Source of the DNA: Lycium barbarum
Lineage: Eukaryota > Streptophyta > Magnoliopsida > Solanales > Solanaceae
Assembly (NCBI RefSeq): GCF_019175385.1
Contig: NC_083345.1
Span: forward strand, 123,755,657-123,819,656
Reading direction: 5' to 3'
DNA: 64,000 nucleotides
Shown: in pieces, positions 21,909 to 33,970 of the stretch
Layout of the letters: each line of letters starts with the position of its first letter
Position numbering within the stretch: the first letter of the stretch is position 1
Program-made: the position numbers and the translations under genes
The notes under the pieces: generated by a model
Told to the model about the DNA's origin: nothing
Seen by the model: only the letters and a program-made list of their open reading frames with translations
The model's database searches: none

Positions 21909-24900
21909 TCATGCAAGATGTTGAATCTGAATCATCTTTAACCTCGCTACAACATCTTTCATGTTGATCCTTCCTCTAGGAGATTCAACACAACAATCCA
22001 TTGCCACATTCATGGTGGATACCACACAATCTAACTTTCTCTCTAAGTGATTATCCCGTGGCGTTATTAAGTTGGCATCGACAACTTCCGTTACTGAATG
22101 TGGGAGTGAATTGCTCACCCATTGCTTCAAGCTAAGAGCTCCATCAAACATTTCATCACTAGGCTTTGTCCGTGTAAATGTTTCCATCAGCATGATCCCA
22201 TAACTGTAAACATCGCATTTTGTTGACACCAATCCCTCCAGTCCATACTCTGCAATCGGTCAATTTTCAAAATTCAGCATATACTAGTTGAAAAAAGGAA
22301 AGAGAAATATTCAAAAGAAATTAATTAAGAGATTACTTACCTGGTGCAATATAACCCAATGTTGCTAAAGTTTTAGTGTACGAAGCACTCTCATCTTCAG
22401 AAAGTAGTTTTGAAATGCCAAAGTCACTTAGATGGCCAACCATGTCCTCATCCAACAAGACGTTACTAGGCTTCAAATCACAGTGAATCACGGGCAATGA
22501 ACATCCATGGTGAAGATATTCCAATGCACATGCCACATCTATCATTAGACTCAACCTATGCTCGATGTCTAAGAAGTAGTTGTGTGAATACAACCACTTA
22601 TCGAGGCTCCCATTAGGCATGTACTCAAGTACCAAAGCTTTAAATTCAAGATTGGAACAACTAGTGATGACTTTGGTGAGATTCCTATGGCGAAGGTTGC
22701 GCAAAACTTGGCATTCTCTATCAAAACTCCTCAATGCTGCTTGCAATTGCAGATTGAACACTTTAGCAGCAATAAGAGTCCCATCTCTGAGGATGCCTTT
22801 GTAAACAGAGCCAAAACTCCCGGAACCAATCAAATTGCTCTCGCTGAGTGAATCAGTTGCTTGGAGCAATTCATGGTATGAAAGTCTTCTTCTTGTTGAG
22901 ATGACATAAGATGAATCAGAATATGTTTGCCGAGGAGCATTTCTTTTACCTCGTATAAACCTTATCCATACAAGAAAAAAAGCAATAGGAGCTAATACAA
23001 AAAGTGCAATTCCGGCCAATAGAAATATAACAAGTACTTTTCTCCTTTTGGATCTATGCTTTGAAGTACTAGTGCGGCATGACGGAACATGAAATCTTTG
23101 AGAACCACACAATGCTTCATTGAACAGGAATGACTGACTTGAGAGGTTCTTGAAAGGACCGCCAGAGGGGATTTCACCAACCAACTTGTTGAAAGAGACG
23201 TTGAAGTAGTTGAGATTTTGAAGCTGCTCCAAAGACTTGGGAATTAATCCTGAAACATTGTTATGAGAAAGATCTAGAAATTCCAAAGCCAACATGTTGC
23301 TCATTGAGCTAGGAATTGTTCCTTGCAATTCGTTATCCTTCAAAGAAAGGTGTATTAGATTCTGCAAGCCGCCAATTTCTCCAGGAATGTCACTTGAGAG
23401 TTTATTCACTGACAGATCCATATATATCACAGCCTTTAGATTTCCAATTTCTGGAGGTAAAGATCCAACCAAGTTGTTTGAGGATAAATCTAGCTTCATG
23501 AGATTTTTGAGGTTCCCTAAGCTTGCTGGAATATTTGAATGCAATTTGTTGGAACCTAGAAATATGTCTTGAAGCGAAGTTAAGTTCCCCAAAAAATTAG
23601 GAATAGATCCCGAAAGTTGATTATGAGTCAAGTGTAAATAGCCCAAGTTTTGCAATTTACATAGATCGTCTCCAATAAATCCGGAGAGCTTGTTGTGACT
23701 CAAGGTAAAGAGCTGAAGGAATCTCAAGTTGCTAATTGTTGTGGGAATTGATCCAATTAAACCATTTCCTGAAAGATCGAGGTCTATTAAACTGGTTAAG
23801 TTCCCAATTTCTCTTGGTATTTCCCTTTTAATTATGCAATTACAAGCTTTGAAGTGTAGAAGAGAAGTACCAGAAAGGTTCCCTAAGGAGATTGGAAGCA
23901 CACCATTTAGAGGATTCCCAGATATGTCAAGTAATTTTAAATGTCTACAATTTGACAAGGAAGGTAAGAAGCTTAACATAATGTCGCTTCTTAAATAGTT
24001 TCCCGCCAAGAGTAGGTACTCTAGATGAGTCAAATATCCAAGACAGTTGGAAATCAAACCGGTGAGTCTATTATTAGCAAGGTCTAGATGAATGAGTTTG
24101 GAACAATTGGAGAGAGTATGAGGTATAATCCCAAAAAGATTTAATGCACCCAGATAAAGACCTTCAATGTTGGGTAACGTTGAACCGATATTTAATGGGA
24201 GAGTTCCTGTCAGATTATTTTGTACCAGGCTAATAGTTCTTATCCCTGATATGTTGAAGATCTCCATGGGAAGTGAGCCAACAAATTTGTTCATAGCCAA
24301 GTCAATATAAACCAACTCAATGAGACTGCTCATGCCTTTCGGTATTTCACCTGCAAAAGTATGAATGTCAGAAATAACCTTTTTTTTTTGTTAAACATCG
24401 AAATAACTAAGAAACGGCTAGTAATTATTTTACTTTGTTAGTTCACTCATAGCAAGCTAGCTGCAATAGACGTACCTGTTAGCATATTTTCTCTCAGCTC
24501 TAGAAACTGCAATTTGGTCAAGTTGCCAACCTCCCCAGGCAAGGGTCCAAAGAGATTGTTCTGTATCAGTGCCAAAATTTGCAGCGAGGAGATATTGAAT
24601 ATGGAGATTGGGATACAACCTATAAGCTGGTTTCTCTCTAGCCTTAATTCCACCAAATTACCTAGAATCCCAATTTCTTGTGGAATCATTCCTGCCAAAA
24701 AAATAATATATAATTTATGAGTGATGGAATTTTTCCAGGAAGTAGTTAATTAAAAGAAAATCTAACATTCAACACCCAACCTTCGAAATGGTTTTCTCCG
24801 AGGTACAAAAACTGCAGGTTACTTAGATGTCCAATTTCACTATGTATGGGTCCATCAAACTCGTTAGAAACTAAACCCAATAGTTGAAGTTTCGAACAGT

Positions 24901-25828
24901 TTGACAAGCTTAGAGGCATATGACCGCGTAGCTCGTTTTGATTTAGGCTAAGCACTTCAAGCTTTGGAAGATGATCACACATATCATCAGGAAGACTTCC
25001 TGATAAAGTATTATTTTGGAGTCCAATGATTTCAATTCCGGAAATGTTGAAAATCGAGAATGGTATAGAACCTGTAAGTTGATTTGTTTCTATTACCAAA
25101 ATTTTTAGGTTTTGAAGATTTCCAATCTCTTCTGGGATGTTTCCTTGAAGGAAATTGGAATCAAGGGCTAGATTCACCAACATTGAGGCATTTGAGAGAG
25201 ACGGAGGGATAGAACCTATAAACTTGTTTCCTCCTAAGCTTAAAAATCTTAGATGTTTATGATTTCCAATCTCTCTTGGGATTTCCCCCCCTATGAAATT
25301 GAATGTCAAATCCAAAGATTGAAGCGTGGAAATATTACAAAATAAAGAAGGGATGGAACCATTGAAACTATTATTCCCTAGAAACAGATATCGAAGTTGG
25401 TGTAAGACCCCGAACCATGACGGAACCTCCCCGCTGAAGTTGTTAAAACTAAGTCCAATAAACCTTAACCGACGCAAACACGCCATTTCTTGAGGCAAAT
25501 TTCCATAGAAATTGTTGCTACCAAGGTCAAGAGAAACAAGAAATGTCAGGTTTCCGATATCAGCGGGAATTCTGCCTATAAGCGCCATGTTGGAAATATT
25601 CAATGACTTCACTCTCTGGTGACGAGAACCACAAGTGACTCCAACCCAATGACAAACAGAAGTAGCCGGAGACCAACTTTCATTCAACAAGTGAAAGGGG
25701 TCCGAATTGATTTGGGATTTCAATGAAAGAAGAGCTGATTGATCAGTAGAAATGTTGGTATGAGTCACGGCTAAACTAGCCACAACCAAGTGAAATAACA
25801 AAAGAAAAGAAGTTAAGACTTTCTCCAT
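21909..25828 (-). CDS. RLK-A: LRR receptor-like kinase, subfamily XII type, intact
   Basis: Four exons give one open frame: 25828-24781, 24691-24476, 24350-22341 and 22249-21909. Introns are 89, 125 and 91 bp, all GT-AG, and the CDS totals 3,615 nt (1,204 residues). The start is the ATG of MEKVLTSFLLLFHLVVASLA, a clear signal peptide. An N-terminal LRR cap with CHWVGVTC follows (about 55-65), then about thirty 24-residue plant LRRs to about residue 830. One membrane helix lies at about 860-884. A kinase domain runs from about 916 to the end: glycine loop GSGSFGSVYKG at about 930, Lys in IAAKVF at about 951, HCDLKPSN at about 1044, DFG at about 1064 and APEYG across the last intron. HCD instead of HRD makes it a non-RD kinase, as in FLS2, EFR and Xa21, so it is probably a cell-surface immune receptor. 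The ligand cannot be inferred. All splice joins keep frame and give normal family sequence (HFE-GMIPQEIG, MLT-GEIPKG, IAP-EYGLEG), so I regard it as functional. Confidence 0.93.
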
Positions 25829-25896
25829 TAGTAGGTGGTGTAGAAATAATTAGAAAGATCAACTAGGCTTGGCTTGTTACAACGGGGGCTCTGAGA

Positions 25897-25908
25897 CTTT
25901 AAATAGTG
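25897..25908 (-). promoter_or_regulatory. TATA box of RLK-A
   Basis: CACTATTTAAAG on the minus strand lies about 70 bp upstream of the RLK-A ATG. The same block is kept at the same distance upstream of RLK-D (58489-58496) and in altered form before RLK-C (41970-41977), consistent with a core promoter duplicated with the genes. Confidence 0.6.
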
Positions 25909-26511
25909 ATCAATTGATCTTCTTTTTGGTCTTCATGGTCTTTTTAAATTCCTTTTCTTGTAGCCTAGCTGGCTTTAATCTAATTGAAAACCTTTTTTCG
26001 TTCATTCTATCAACTCTCTCTATATAAAAATATATATTAGTTGAAACACAATTGGAAAGAAAGAAAGAAGAATACAACTTTACTAAGTTTTCACATTAAA
26101 CAGTAAAAAAGATTTCGTTAATCATTTTCAACATTGCTTACAAAATACTCGAAAAGAAGAAGGATTATTAGAACATCCTTAAAGGATTATTATAACATCC
26201 TTAATTAATAAAGATTGTTTTATTGTTTCCTCTGTTCAAGAAGTACGTTGTAGTTTCAATCTATAATTTATTAGTAGTTATATAGTCAAATTCCCATGAC
26301 AATTCTAGTTTATGTCTAAAGTAAGTTTAAAAACTATTATAAATAGGGATGTTATTACGTATGTATAACATCGAGAAATGTATTGAGTTTCATCATATTC
26401 TGATGGAATTAAATTATACTCCTTCAAATCGATATCCGAGCCTCTAAAATATTCTTGGTAGAGACAAAATAATTTTCGCTACTAGTAGGTTGTACAACTG
26501 ACATATGCTCC

Positions 26512-26690
26512 CACTACTAGAAAATCATTGTTTTTCCACTAAAAAATAGTCAGTGACTACTTTTACGAATATTCCATTGAATTAGTGAGAAAATAAAATA
26601 AAAGGTATTTTTTAATTTTCTTTCTATATTTTCCACTGCAAATCAGTGGGAATATTTGGCACTAAAAACACAGCGTATTACATACTAAAA
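26512..26690. mobile_element. CACTA-like transposon fragment
   Basis: The segment begins CACTACTAGAAAATC, resembling the CACTA terminal motif of En/Spm elements. It is followed by short subterminal-type repeats around CCACTAAAA and CCACTG. It is missing from the corresponding place upstream of RLK-D, which supports an insertion. The second end is not clear. Confidence 0.4.
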
Positions 26691-28108
26691 TAATTTGGGG
26701 AAAACTTCAAGAAAATATTTGATTAGATATTAAATTGTTTCCCCCTACATGCACTGTGGCCACTGCTATATACATGAAAAAAATACTCTCTGTCCCAATT
26801 TATATGACTCTTTTCGCTTCTCTAAATTCAAACTGTATGAACTTTTACCATCATTTAAGATGTATTTTTTCACTAAATTGATATGACAAAAGTTGCAATT
26901 TGTAATACTTTTCATGTAGTTTTCAAATATATAAATTTTAAGTTTAAAATATCGAGTTAACCTAATCCAATTTAGCTTCTTTTGAATGACCAGAAAATAG
27001 TGGTAGAGGGGTAGCTGCGGAGGATAAAATAGTTCTTATGCGCATATTGAACACCAAATCATACTTCTCCTTATTTTCTTCGTATTTAACAACTAAAACA
27101 ATCCTTAAAGTGGCCCCAATGACTTGACCAAGGCGGAGTTCAAATTGGCCGGTCAACCGAAGTTATTTACATCTGCTAGCCACAAAGTGTATAAATTGTA
27201 TATTTTTTGTATATACATAAAGTATATAAAAAAATTATATATATATATATATATATACATTTTTTCGGCTATTATTTTGGGAGTCGCTATACTTGTTGTT
27301 CCCCTAAAGTTTGTAATTAGAAAAGGAATTCCTCTGGTGCGTCCAAAAGACTTGACTAATGTCAATAAGGTCTTTTTTTTCCCCCCAAATAGAGAAAGAC
27401 TTGATCAAATCCGAGTCTTGCTTTCATCGTAGTTTCACAATATGTCATCTCTTGCAGTTTTACAATAACTAACTTGTTATTAAAATTGAGGAATAATTGA
27501 TTGACCAATTACTTTTTCTAATTATTTTTAACAACTATATTGTCTATCACTCTCTCTGTCTCATTTTAAATGATATGGTTTCCTTTTTAGTTTATTTAAA
27601 AATAGACACATTTAGTTTATAGGTTAAAAAATCATTTGATATTAAGCTCTTTGGTGGTGATAGTAAGCTTTTAATTATACTATTAATGACATGATTTTCA
27701 GCCACGAGAATAATCTTGGCATGTCACACAAGTTTTAAAATTTTTCTTTTTTTCTTAAATTTCATGTCAGTTAAACATTCTCAACACAAATTGGGAAGAA
27801 GAATGTGGTAAAGTATTGTGTTGTTCACAATTTATTTAAATAACTGAAGTGTAATATGTCAAATCACAAGGGAGGTGAGTGAAATAAAGGTAAACATGGA
27901 GGGATGTCTCTGAAATTATTCCTTATTTTAATGTTTAAATACTTCGCTTGGAACAAAATTTCAAAAGCTAGCTAGTTTAATTACATCTAAAATAAATTGC
28001 GCTTTTAGTAAAAGATGTAATTACTAATAATTTATATACTAAGGATATAATTCAAAACATTGGAACTCATTGGGGACATTTGTTAGTGTATTTACTTTCA
28101 TTAATATA

Positions 28109-28389
28109 AGCATAATACATGTCCTCAAACTTGGTTTCAGCTGGGAAATATGACCTTCAACTTTGAATGTGCATAAGTAGGCACCTCAACTTGTATAAAG
28201 TTGAACACGTAAACACAAATGCTGACGTGACGCATAAATTTTGGAGTTGTCTAGATGATCGTTTGGTAAGTTAGAGTGTTTAACTGACAAAATGAAGAAA
28301 AGTTGAGGTGCCTACTTGTGCACACCCAAAGCTAGAAGGCATACTTGCTAGCTGAGGTTAAGTTTGAGGGCCTGTTTATGTATTATGTT
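28109..28389. mobile_element. MULE-type MITE (copy 1)
   Basis: 281 bp with inverted ends of about 90 bp, containing the paired block AAGTAGGCACCTCAACTT near both inner ends. It is flanked by the perfect 9-bp duplication ATTAATATA (28100-28108 and 28390-28398). It has no coding capacity. The same insertion at the same site occurs upstream of RLK-D (60464-60754). Confidence 0.75.
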
Positions 28390-28593
28390 ATTAATATATA
28401 TAGTCTTTAGTTTCTCATTCATTTAGAGCATGTTTTGAAAGCCAAAGGGAATTAGAATTGGGCGTATAGTTCTTTTTGGTACCTCCCGGTAACTTAGCTA
28501 TGAAAAGCAACCATATGATATTGAGTTGTAACCTTTTAACGTTAACCATTCTAAAAGAGAAATTTAAAATTGGAAATCAATTATTGTTTAAAC

Positions 28594-28821
28594 GGAAAAG
28601 ACTCAAATATGTCATCAAACTATTAAAAAAGACCCATTTATGCACTCGTTAATAGTTGGGCTCAAAAATGTCATCGCTATAACCATTTTGGGTTTGCCAT
28701 TACTCACTAACAGAACTTTATTACTACCAAATTTTGTTATGTGGCATTATCTAAACCCTTAATTTTACAAGTGACATATATGAGTCATTTCGTAGTTTAG
28801 TGACATATTTGAACCTTTTCC
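28594..28821. mobile_element. MITE with GGAAAAGNNTCAAATATGTCA ends (copy 1)
   Basis: The left end GGAAAAGACTCAAATATGTC and the inverse of the right end GGAAAAGGTTCAAATATGTC match over 20 bp with two differences. It is non-coding. The same insertion is present at 60961-61226, so it predates the cluster duplication. Confidence 0.6.
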
Positions 28822-30236
28822 CAATTCCTATATAAACCTCAATCTTTTCTAATTTTATGTAACAAGCTTATAACCAAGTTTTCTTCGTTATATTAATAAC
28901 ATTATTATTTTATATGAAAAATTATTGTCTCTTATTTAATTATATTATGAATCTAATCTTATTCTATATCCTTCACAATTTTTACGTATTTTGTACCTCT
29001 TAGAAAAAGCACATAAAATTTATATAAGAATTTGTTTTTATTTATCCTGACAAACATGTCAAACTGTGTAATTACATTTAATTCCAATTAAGTCACTTTT
29101 CAAACAGGCCCTAAAGACTATCAACCCAAAATAGAAAGAAAATACTTTATATCCGTCCGTCATTGACTTTAAGAAGAAAGTACACACTTTACTTCTTTTT
29201 TTCGTGAAAAAGAGAGATTATTTGGGCGTTTATTGCGGTGTGCGAGAGGGTGGGTTGTTAAATTAAAAGTTTTTTTTCACTAATCACAAGATGAAGACAT
29301 TAATTGCCAGCTTGACTCTCACTTAATTGATGCCTTAACTTGATTAATTATCCTTCTTTACTGTAAAATACACTAAACAACAAACATAATGCAGGTATGA
29401 AATCCCCAACTCTTCTCTGTATTACCAACTTTATGAATTCAATATTTTTCCTAAACATTTGTGCATTTTATCCCTAATTGAAGCTTTAATTATCTTGAAA
29501 TTGAATCACCTATTTTGGTAAATTTGAATAACTGTATATGGGCTTTTTAGATGTTACAAGGAGTGATGATGTGAAAAATGTGATACTGACACTACAAAAA
29601 ATCTTATTTATTCAACCAAATTTAAAATTGATCCAAAAGTTTCCTATAAAATTTATTATAGACAAGTCAAAATATTATCGTGACATTCACTTTCTACCTT
29701 AGTACATGCTTAAACATACATAGCTAAAAATATTGGAAAAAAGTAATTAAAAAAATACAGTTATCCTCCAAATAATAATACTACTAAATAATTGCAAACG
29801 AGAGTGATTTTTCAGATATTGGATTTTTTTACAAAAGAGGAGATAATCAACGTTTTATATAATTTAGAACAAATGGTTAGTTAAACATGAAATACTAAAA
29901 CTGCATACATGTTGAAGAAACTACACTATATATTACTTAAGAAAATAAATTAAATTAAGAATAAATAAAAAATAAATCATTACTTAACATATTTTTTTAA
30001 TGGAAAAGGAAATATTAAAGTAAGAAAAACAAATAATTTCATTAACTTTTCAATTCCGTTTGTATGATTTAATTGAAGGAACATCTACAAAAGCTTTTAA
30101 TTTGACATGCTATCTTTATTTATAAGTTAACTTCATTAACATCGTCATACGACAAATTGTAGCATCAAATAATTTTTGTATTACTTGAATGCTGTAAATT
30201 TTTCCAAAAATGGGTTAGCCAATATAAGTTTAATTG

Positions 30237-31334
30237 AGAAAAAATTAAGTTAATCCAACATAAGGTAAAACTCAATTTGAATCATTAAAGACTTTAATCC
30301 CAAAAATTCAGTATAATAAAGAGGAGAGGAACTTTAGTGCATGCGTTTGCTTGAAGAAAAAAAAAAAAGGAAGTCTAAACATACTCTAAGAAAAATGTTG
30401 TTTTCTAACTTACAAAAACTTTTATATGATTTAATATTTTCAAAACAATGAGAAATTATCGAACTACCTTTACAACTGATATATTGTTACAAAAGCAAAC
30501 AAAAACCAAGAGTAGCAAGAAAGCACACAAAAAAGTTGCAAATATAAATTAAATGTAAATGTAGTTTGGGTCCGAGCTTAGCACAGGTCAATTGAAACTA
30601 GTATTCATAGAACTGTACTTGCACAAAAAATAATTAATACGTGTAATTACTTCTTAATAATTGATATAATTCTTTCTTTAAGCATCTTTTGCAGTACGAC
30701 CTTTCTATGCTAACAAAGAACCACCTTTGTTGGTTCAGCCCAAAAGGAAACAGACATCAAAGGATTCGACAACAAATTGAAAATACAAAAATAAATAATC
30801 TTGTATAGTCAGAGGCAGATTAATAATTTAAACTTTAGGAGTTTAACTTTTTTGGATTCTTAATTAAACCCATTCATTTCAAAAGTTATGAGTTCATATC
30901 TACTATTTATTGTGATTTTATTAAATTTTTACACATAAATTTATGCTCCGCGTTGAAAGTTATATAAGGGTTCAATTGAACCCCATCTTTAATGCTACAT
31001 ACACCCCTGAGAATAGTTATAGAGGAAGATTCAAGATCGAATCACTAATGAAGGTTGAGACCTGGATAACAATTGTTAAGAGCAATTCAAAAAGCAATTG
31101 AATAAAAAGCTACTCGTTATTGTTTCTATATATTAGAGATAAAAGGAAGAAAAAAAAATACAAGGGTATTAGGCCAAAAACACTTCAAAATTTCAGGAGG
31201 AAAGAGGTATACATACCATCAATTCTCTATGTTATGAAAGACACAAAACTATAGCCTATTTGAAGCTAAATAATATTCAAAACTTTTGTTACAAACGAGA
31301 TGGTTCTGAAGAAAAGTTTCTAATAAGAACTTGC
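30237..31334. other. intergenic and 3' flank of RLK-B
   Basis: No gene recognised. 31170-31334 is shared with the 3' flanks of the other RLK copies (for example 37180-37350). The rest is AT-rich and unassigned. Confidence 0.5.
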
Positions 31335-33420
31335 TCAACATGAAATAAGTTGAATCTTTATCGTCATTAACCTCCTCACAACATCTTTCATGTCTATCCT
31401 TCCTTCAGGAGATTCAACACCACAATCAATTGCCACTTTCATGATGGATACCACACAATCTCTCTTTATCATTAGGTGATTATCCCATGGCGTTATTAAG
31501 TTGGCATCCACAACTTCCATTACTGCATGTGGGAGTGAAGTGCTCACCATTGCTTCAAGCTATGATCTCCATGAATCATTTCATCACTAGGTTTTGTCCT
31601 TGTAAATGTTTCCATCAACATGATCCCATAACTATAAACATCACATTTTGCTGACACCAACCCCTCAAGTCCCTACTCTACAATTAGCTAACTTTTAATT
31701 AGACATTTACTAGTGGAGAAAAGGAAAGAGTAATATTCAAAACCCATTAATTAATAGATCACTTACCTAGTTCAATATAGCCTAATGTTGCTAAAGTTTT
31801 ACTGTAAGAAGCACTCTCATCTTCGTAAAGCAGTTTTGAAATGCCAAAGTCACTTCGGTGGGCAACCATCTCCTCATCCAACAAGTAGTTACTAGGCTTC
31901 AAATCACAATGAATCACAGGCAATGGACAACCATGGTGGAGATATTCCAACGCACATGCCACATCTATCATTATACTCAGCCTATGCTTGATGTCTAAGA
32001 AGTAGTTGTGCGAATACAACCACTTATCAAGGCTACCATTGGGCATGTACTCAAGCACCAAAGCCTTAAACTCAAGCTTGGAACAACTAGTGATGAATTG
32101 GTGAGATTCCTATGGCGAAGGTTGCGCATTCTATATCAAAACTTCTAAATCCTGCTTGCAATTGTAGATTGAACACTTTAGCTGCAATTAAAGTCCCATC
32201 TCTAAGGATGCCTTTGTAAACAGAGTCAAAACTCCCAGAACCAATCAAATTGCTCTCCTTGAGTGAATCAGTTGCTTGGAGCAAATCATAGTATGGAGTT
32301 TTTTCTCTCATTGAGACGACAGAGAATGAATCAAGTGCTTGCTGAGGATTTGTTCTTTGCATCTTATATACCTTCTCCATATAAGCGCGAAGGCGATGGA
32401 GACTAATACAAGTGAAATTCCATATGGTATAATTAGAAAAAGTACCTTTTTTCTCTTGGATCTATGCTTTGAAGTACTAGTGCAGCATGGCAGAACATGA
32501 AATCTCTGAGAACCACACAATGGTTCATTATACATGAATGACAAACTGGAGTGGTTCTTGAAAGAACCGCTCGAGGGGATTTCACCAACTAACTTATTGA
32601 ATGAAACATTGAAATACTTGAGATTTAAAAGCTTCTCCAAAGACTTCATAATTGATCCTGAAACATTGTTATGAGAAAGGTCTAGAAATTCCAAAGTGGA
32701 TATGCTGCCCATTGAGCCAGGAATTGATCCTTGCAATTTGTTGTCTTTCAAAGAAAGATTTATTTGATTCTGCAAGCCACCAATTTCTCCGGGAATGCCA
32801 CTTGAAAATGTATTAATTGATAGATCTATATGTATCACGACCTTTAGATTTCCAATTTCTAGAGGTAACCCAAGTTGTTTGAGGATAAATCTAGCTCCAA
32901 GAGATTTTTGAGGTTCCCTAAGCTAGCTGGTATGTTTGAATGCAATTTGTTGGAACCTAGAAATATTTCCTAAAGGGAAGATACGTACGTTCCCCAAACA
33001 ATAAGGAATAGATCTTGAAACTTTATTTTGAGTCAAGTATAATAGTCCAAGTTCTGCAATTTATACAGACTGTCTCCAATAAATCCAAAGAGGTTGTTGT
33101 GACCCAAGTTAAAGAGTTGAAGGAATCTCAAGTTGCTAATTGTTGTGGGAATTAATCCAATTAAACTGTTTCCAGAAATATCGATGTATATTAAGTTGCT
33201 TAAGTTCCCAATTCTTTTTGGAATTTCCCCTTTAATTCCGCAACCATAATCGTCAAAGTGTAGAAGAGAAGTACCAGAAAGGTTTCCTAAGGAGACTAGA
33301 AGCACATTATTTAGAGGGTTCAAAGATAGAGATAGAAGTTTTAAATATCCACAATTTGATAAGGAAGTCAAGAAGCTTGACCTAGTGTCGCTTATTAAAA
33401 TGTTTCCCTCCTGTTGCTTA
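31335..33420 (-). pseudogene. RLK-B: LRR receptor kinase, truncated and frameshifted
   Basis: The copy matches RLK-A from the C-terminus to the middle of the LRR region. The N-terminal half (signal peptide, cap and first LRRs) is missing and the match ends at about 33420. Kinase pieces remain: GSGSFDSVYKG, EYMPNGSLDKWLYSHNYFLD and HCDLKPSNYLLDEEM. They are separated by indels near 31555, 32090-32130 (a short deletion and a 10-bp deletion), 32380 and 32850-33030. The membrane helix is degraded. It cannot encode a receptor. Confidence 0.88.
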
Positions 33421-33970
33421 AAAATTATACTCATATGAATTGAGAACTAGAGCAATGAGACATTTCCTGAACAATCGAGAGAAATAAACGAGGAAGATGA
33501 CTTCAATAATACTCCAAATGCCTAAACTTAGCTCGAAATTTACCCATATTAGAGGGAAAAGAATTAAACTCACTTGAACTGATTTGAAAAATTCAGAACT
33601 GGGTCTAGGATTCGGGTAAAAGTATAACAATTTAAAAGGGGTTGAGAAAAGGTTTAGGGCGTGATAAACTAATTAATCTAATTAGTCGTCTAATTATGTC
33701 AATTGAGGTCTTGTGTGAAATAAGGGCATGTTTGACTCAATTAAGCGACAATAGGGGCATGTTGGGTCAAACTATTAACGTAGGGCAAGATATTATGATT
33801 TTCGCGTCCTTGAGGGCATTTGTAACTCTTTCCCAAAACAAATTAGGTGTAGTGACATATACAGTGGTCGAGCAGTAATGTGGAGGTTAAAATAGTATTT
33901 TCGTGCACATACTCTCCGTATTTTACACCCACAACAATCCCTCTCCTTTGAGAGACCCCAAAGACTTGGC
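33421..33970. other. intergenic between RLK-B and the tandem repeat
   Basis: No gene. 33850-33970 distantly resembles the RLK-A upstream flank at 27000-27130 (GTAGAGG-GTAG-TG-GGAGG and CCCAAAGACTTG), indicating that the original upstream region of RLK-B followed here before rearrangement. Confidence 0.45.

Larger units (their letters stand above)
25829..30236. repeat. RLK-A upstream segment, duplicated at 58421-63088
   Basis: Almost the whole 4.4 kb upstream of RLK-A is repeated upstream of RLK-D in the same order and orientation, including two MITEs at matching places. Differences are indels: a CACTA-like insert here (about 26370-26830), and a SINE (59823-60001) and a Stowaway-like MITE (61744-62045) in the other copy. 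No gene is recognised inside. The open frame at 27124-27432 is a translation of a TA repeat and flank. Confidence 0.8.

Noticed and set aside
27548..27905. Stowaway-like MITE suggested by CTCTCTCTGTCTCATTTTAAA
   Set aside because: The right end does not pair well enough and no TA duplication is clear; the same tract is shared by the RLK-D flank, so there is no empty-site comparison.
29590..29610. CACTA element end (CACTACAAAAAATC)
   Set aside because: No subterminal repeats and no partner end; the motif is present in both duplicated flanks.
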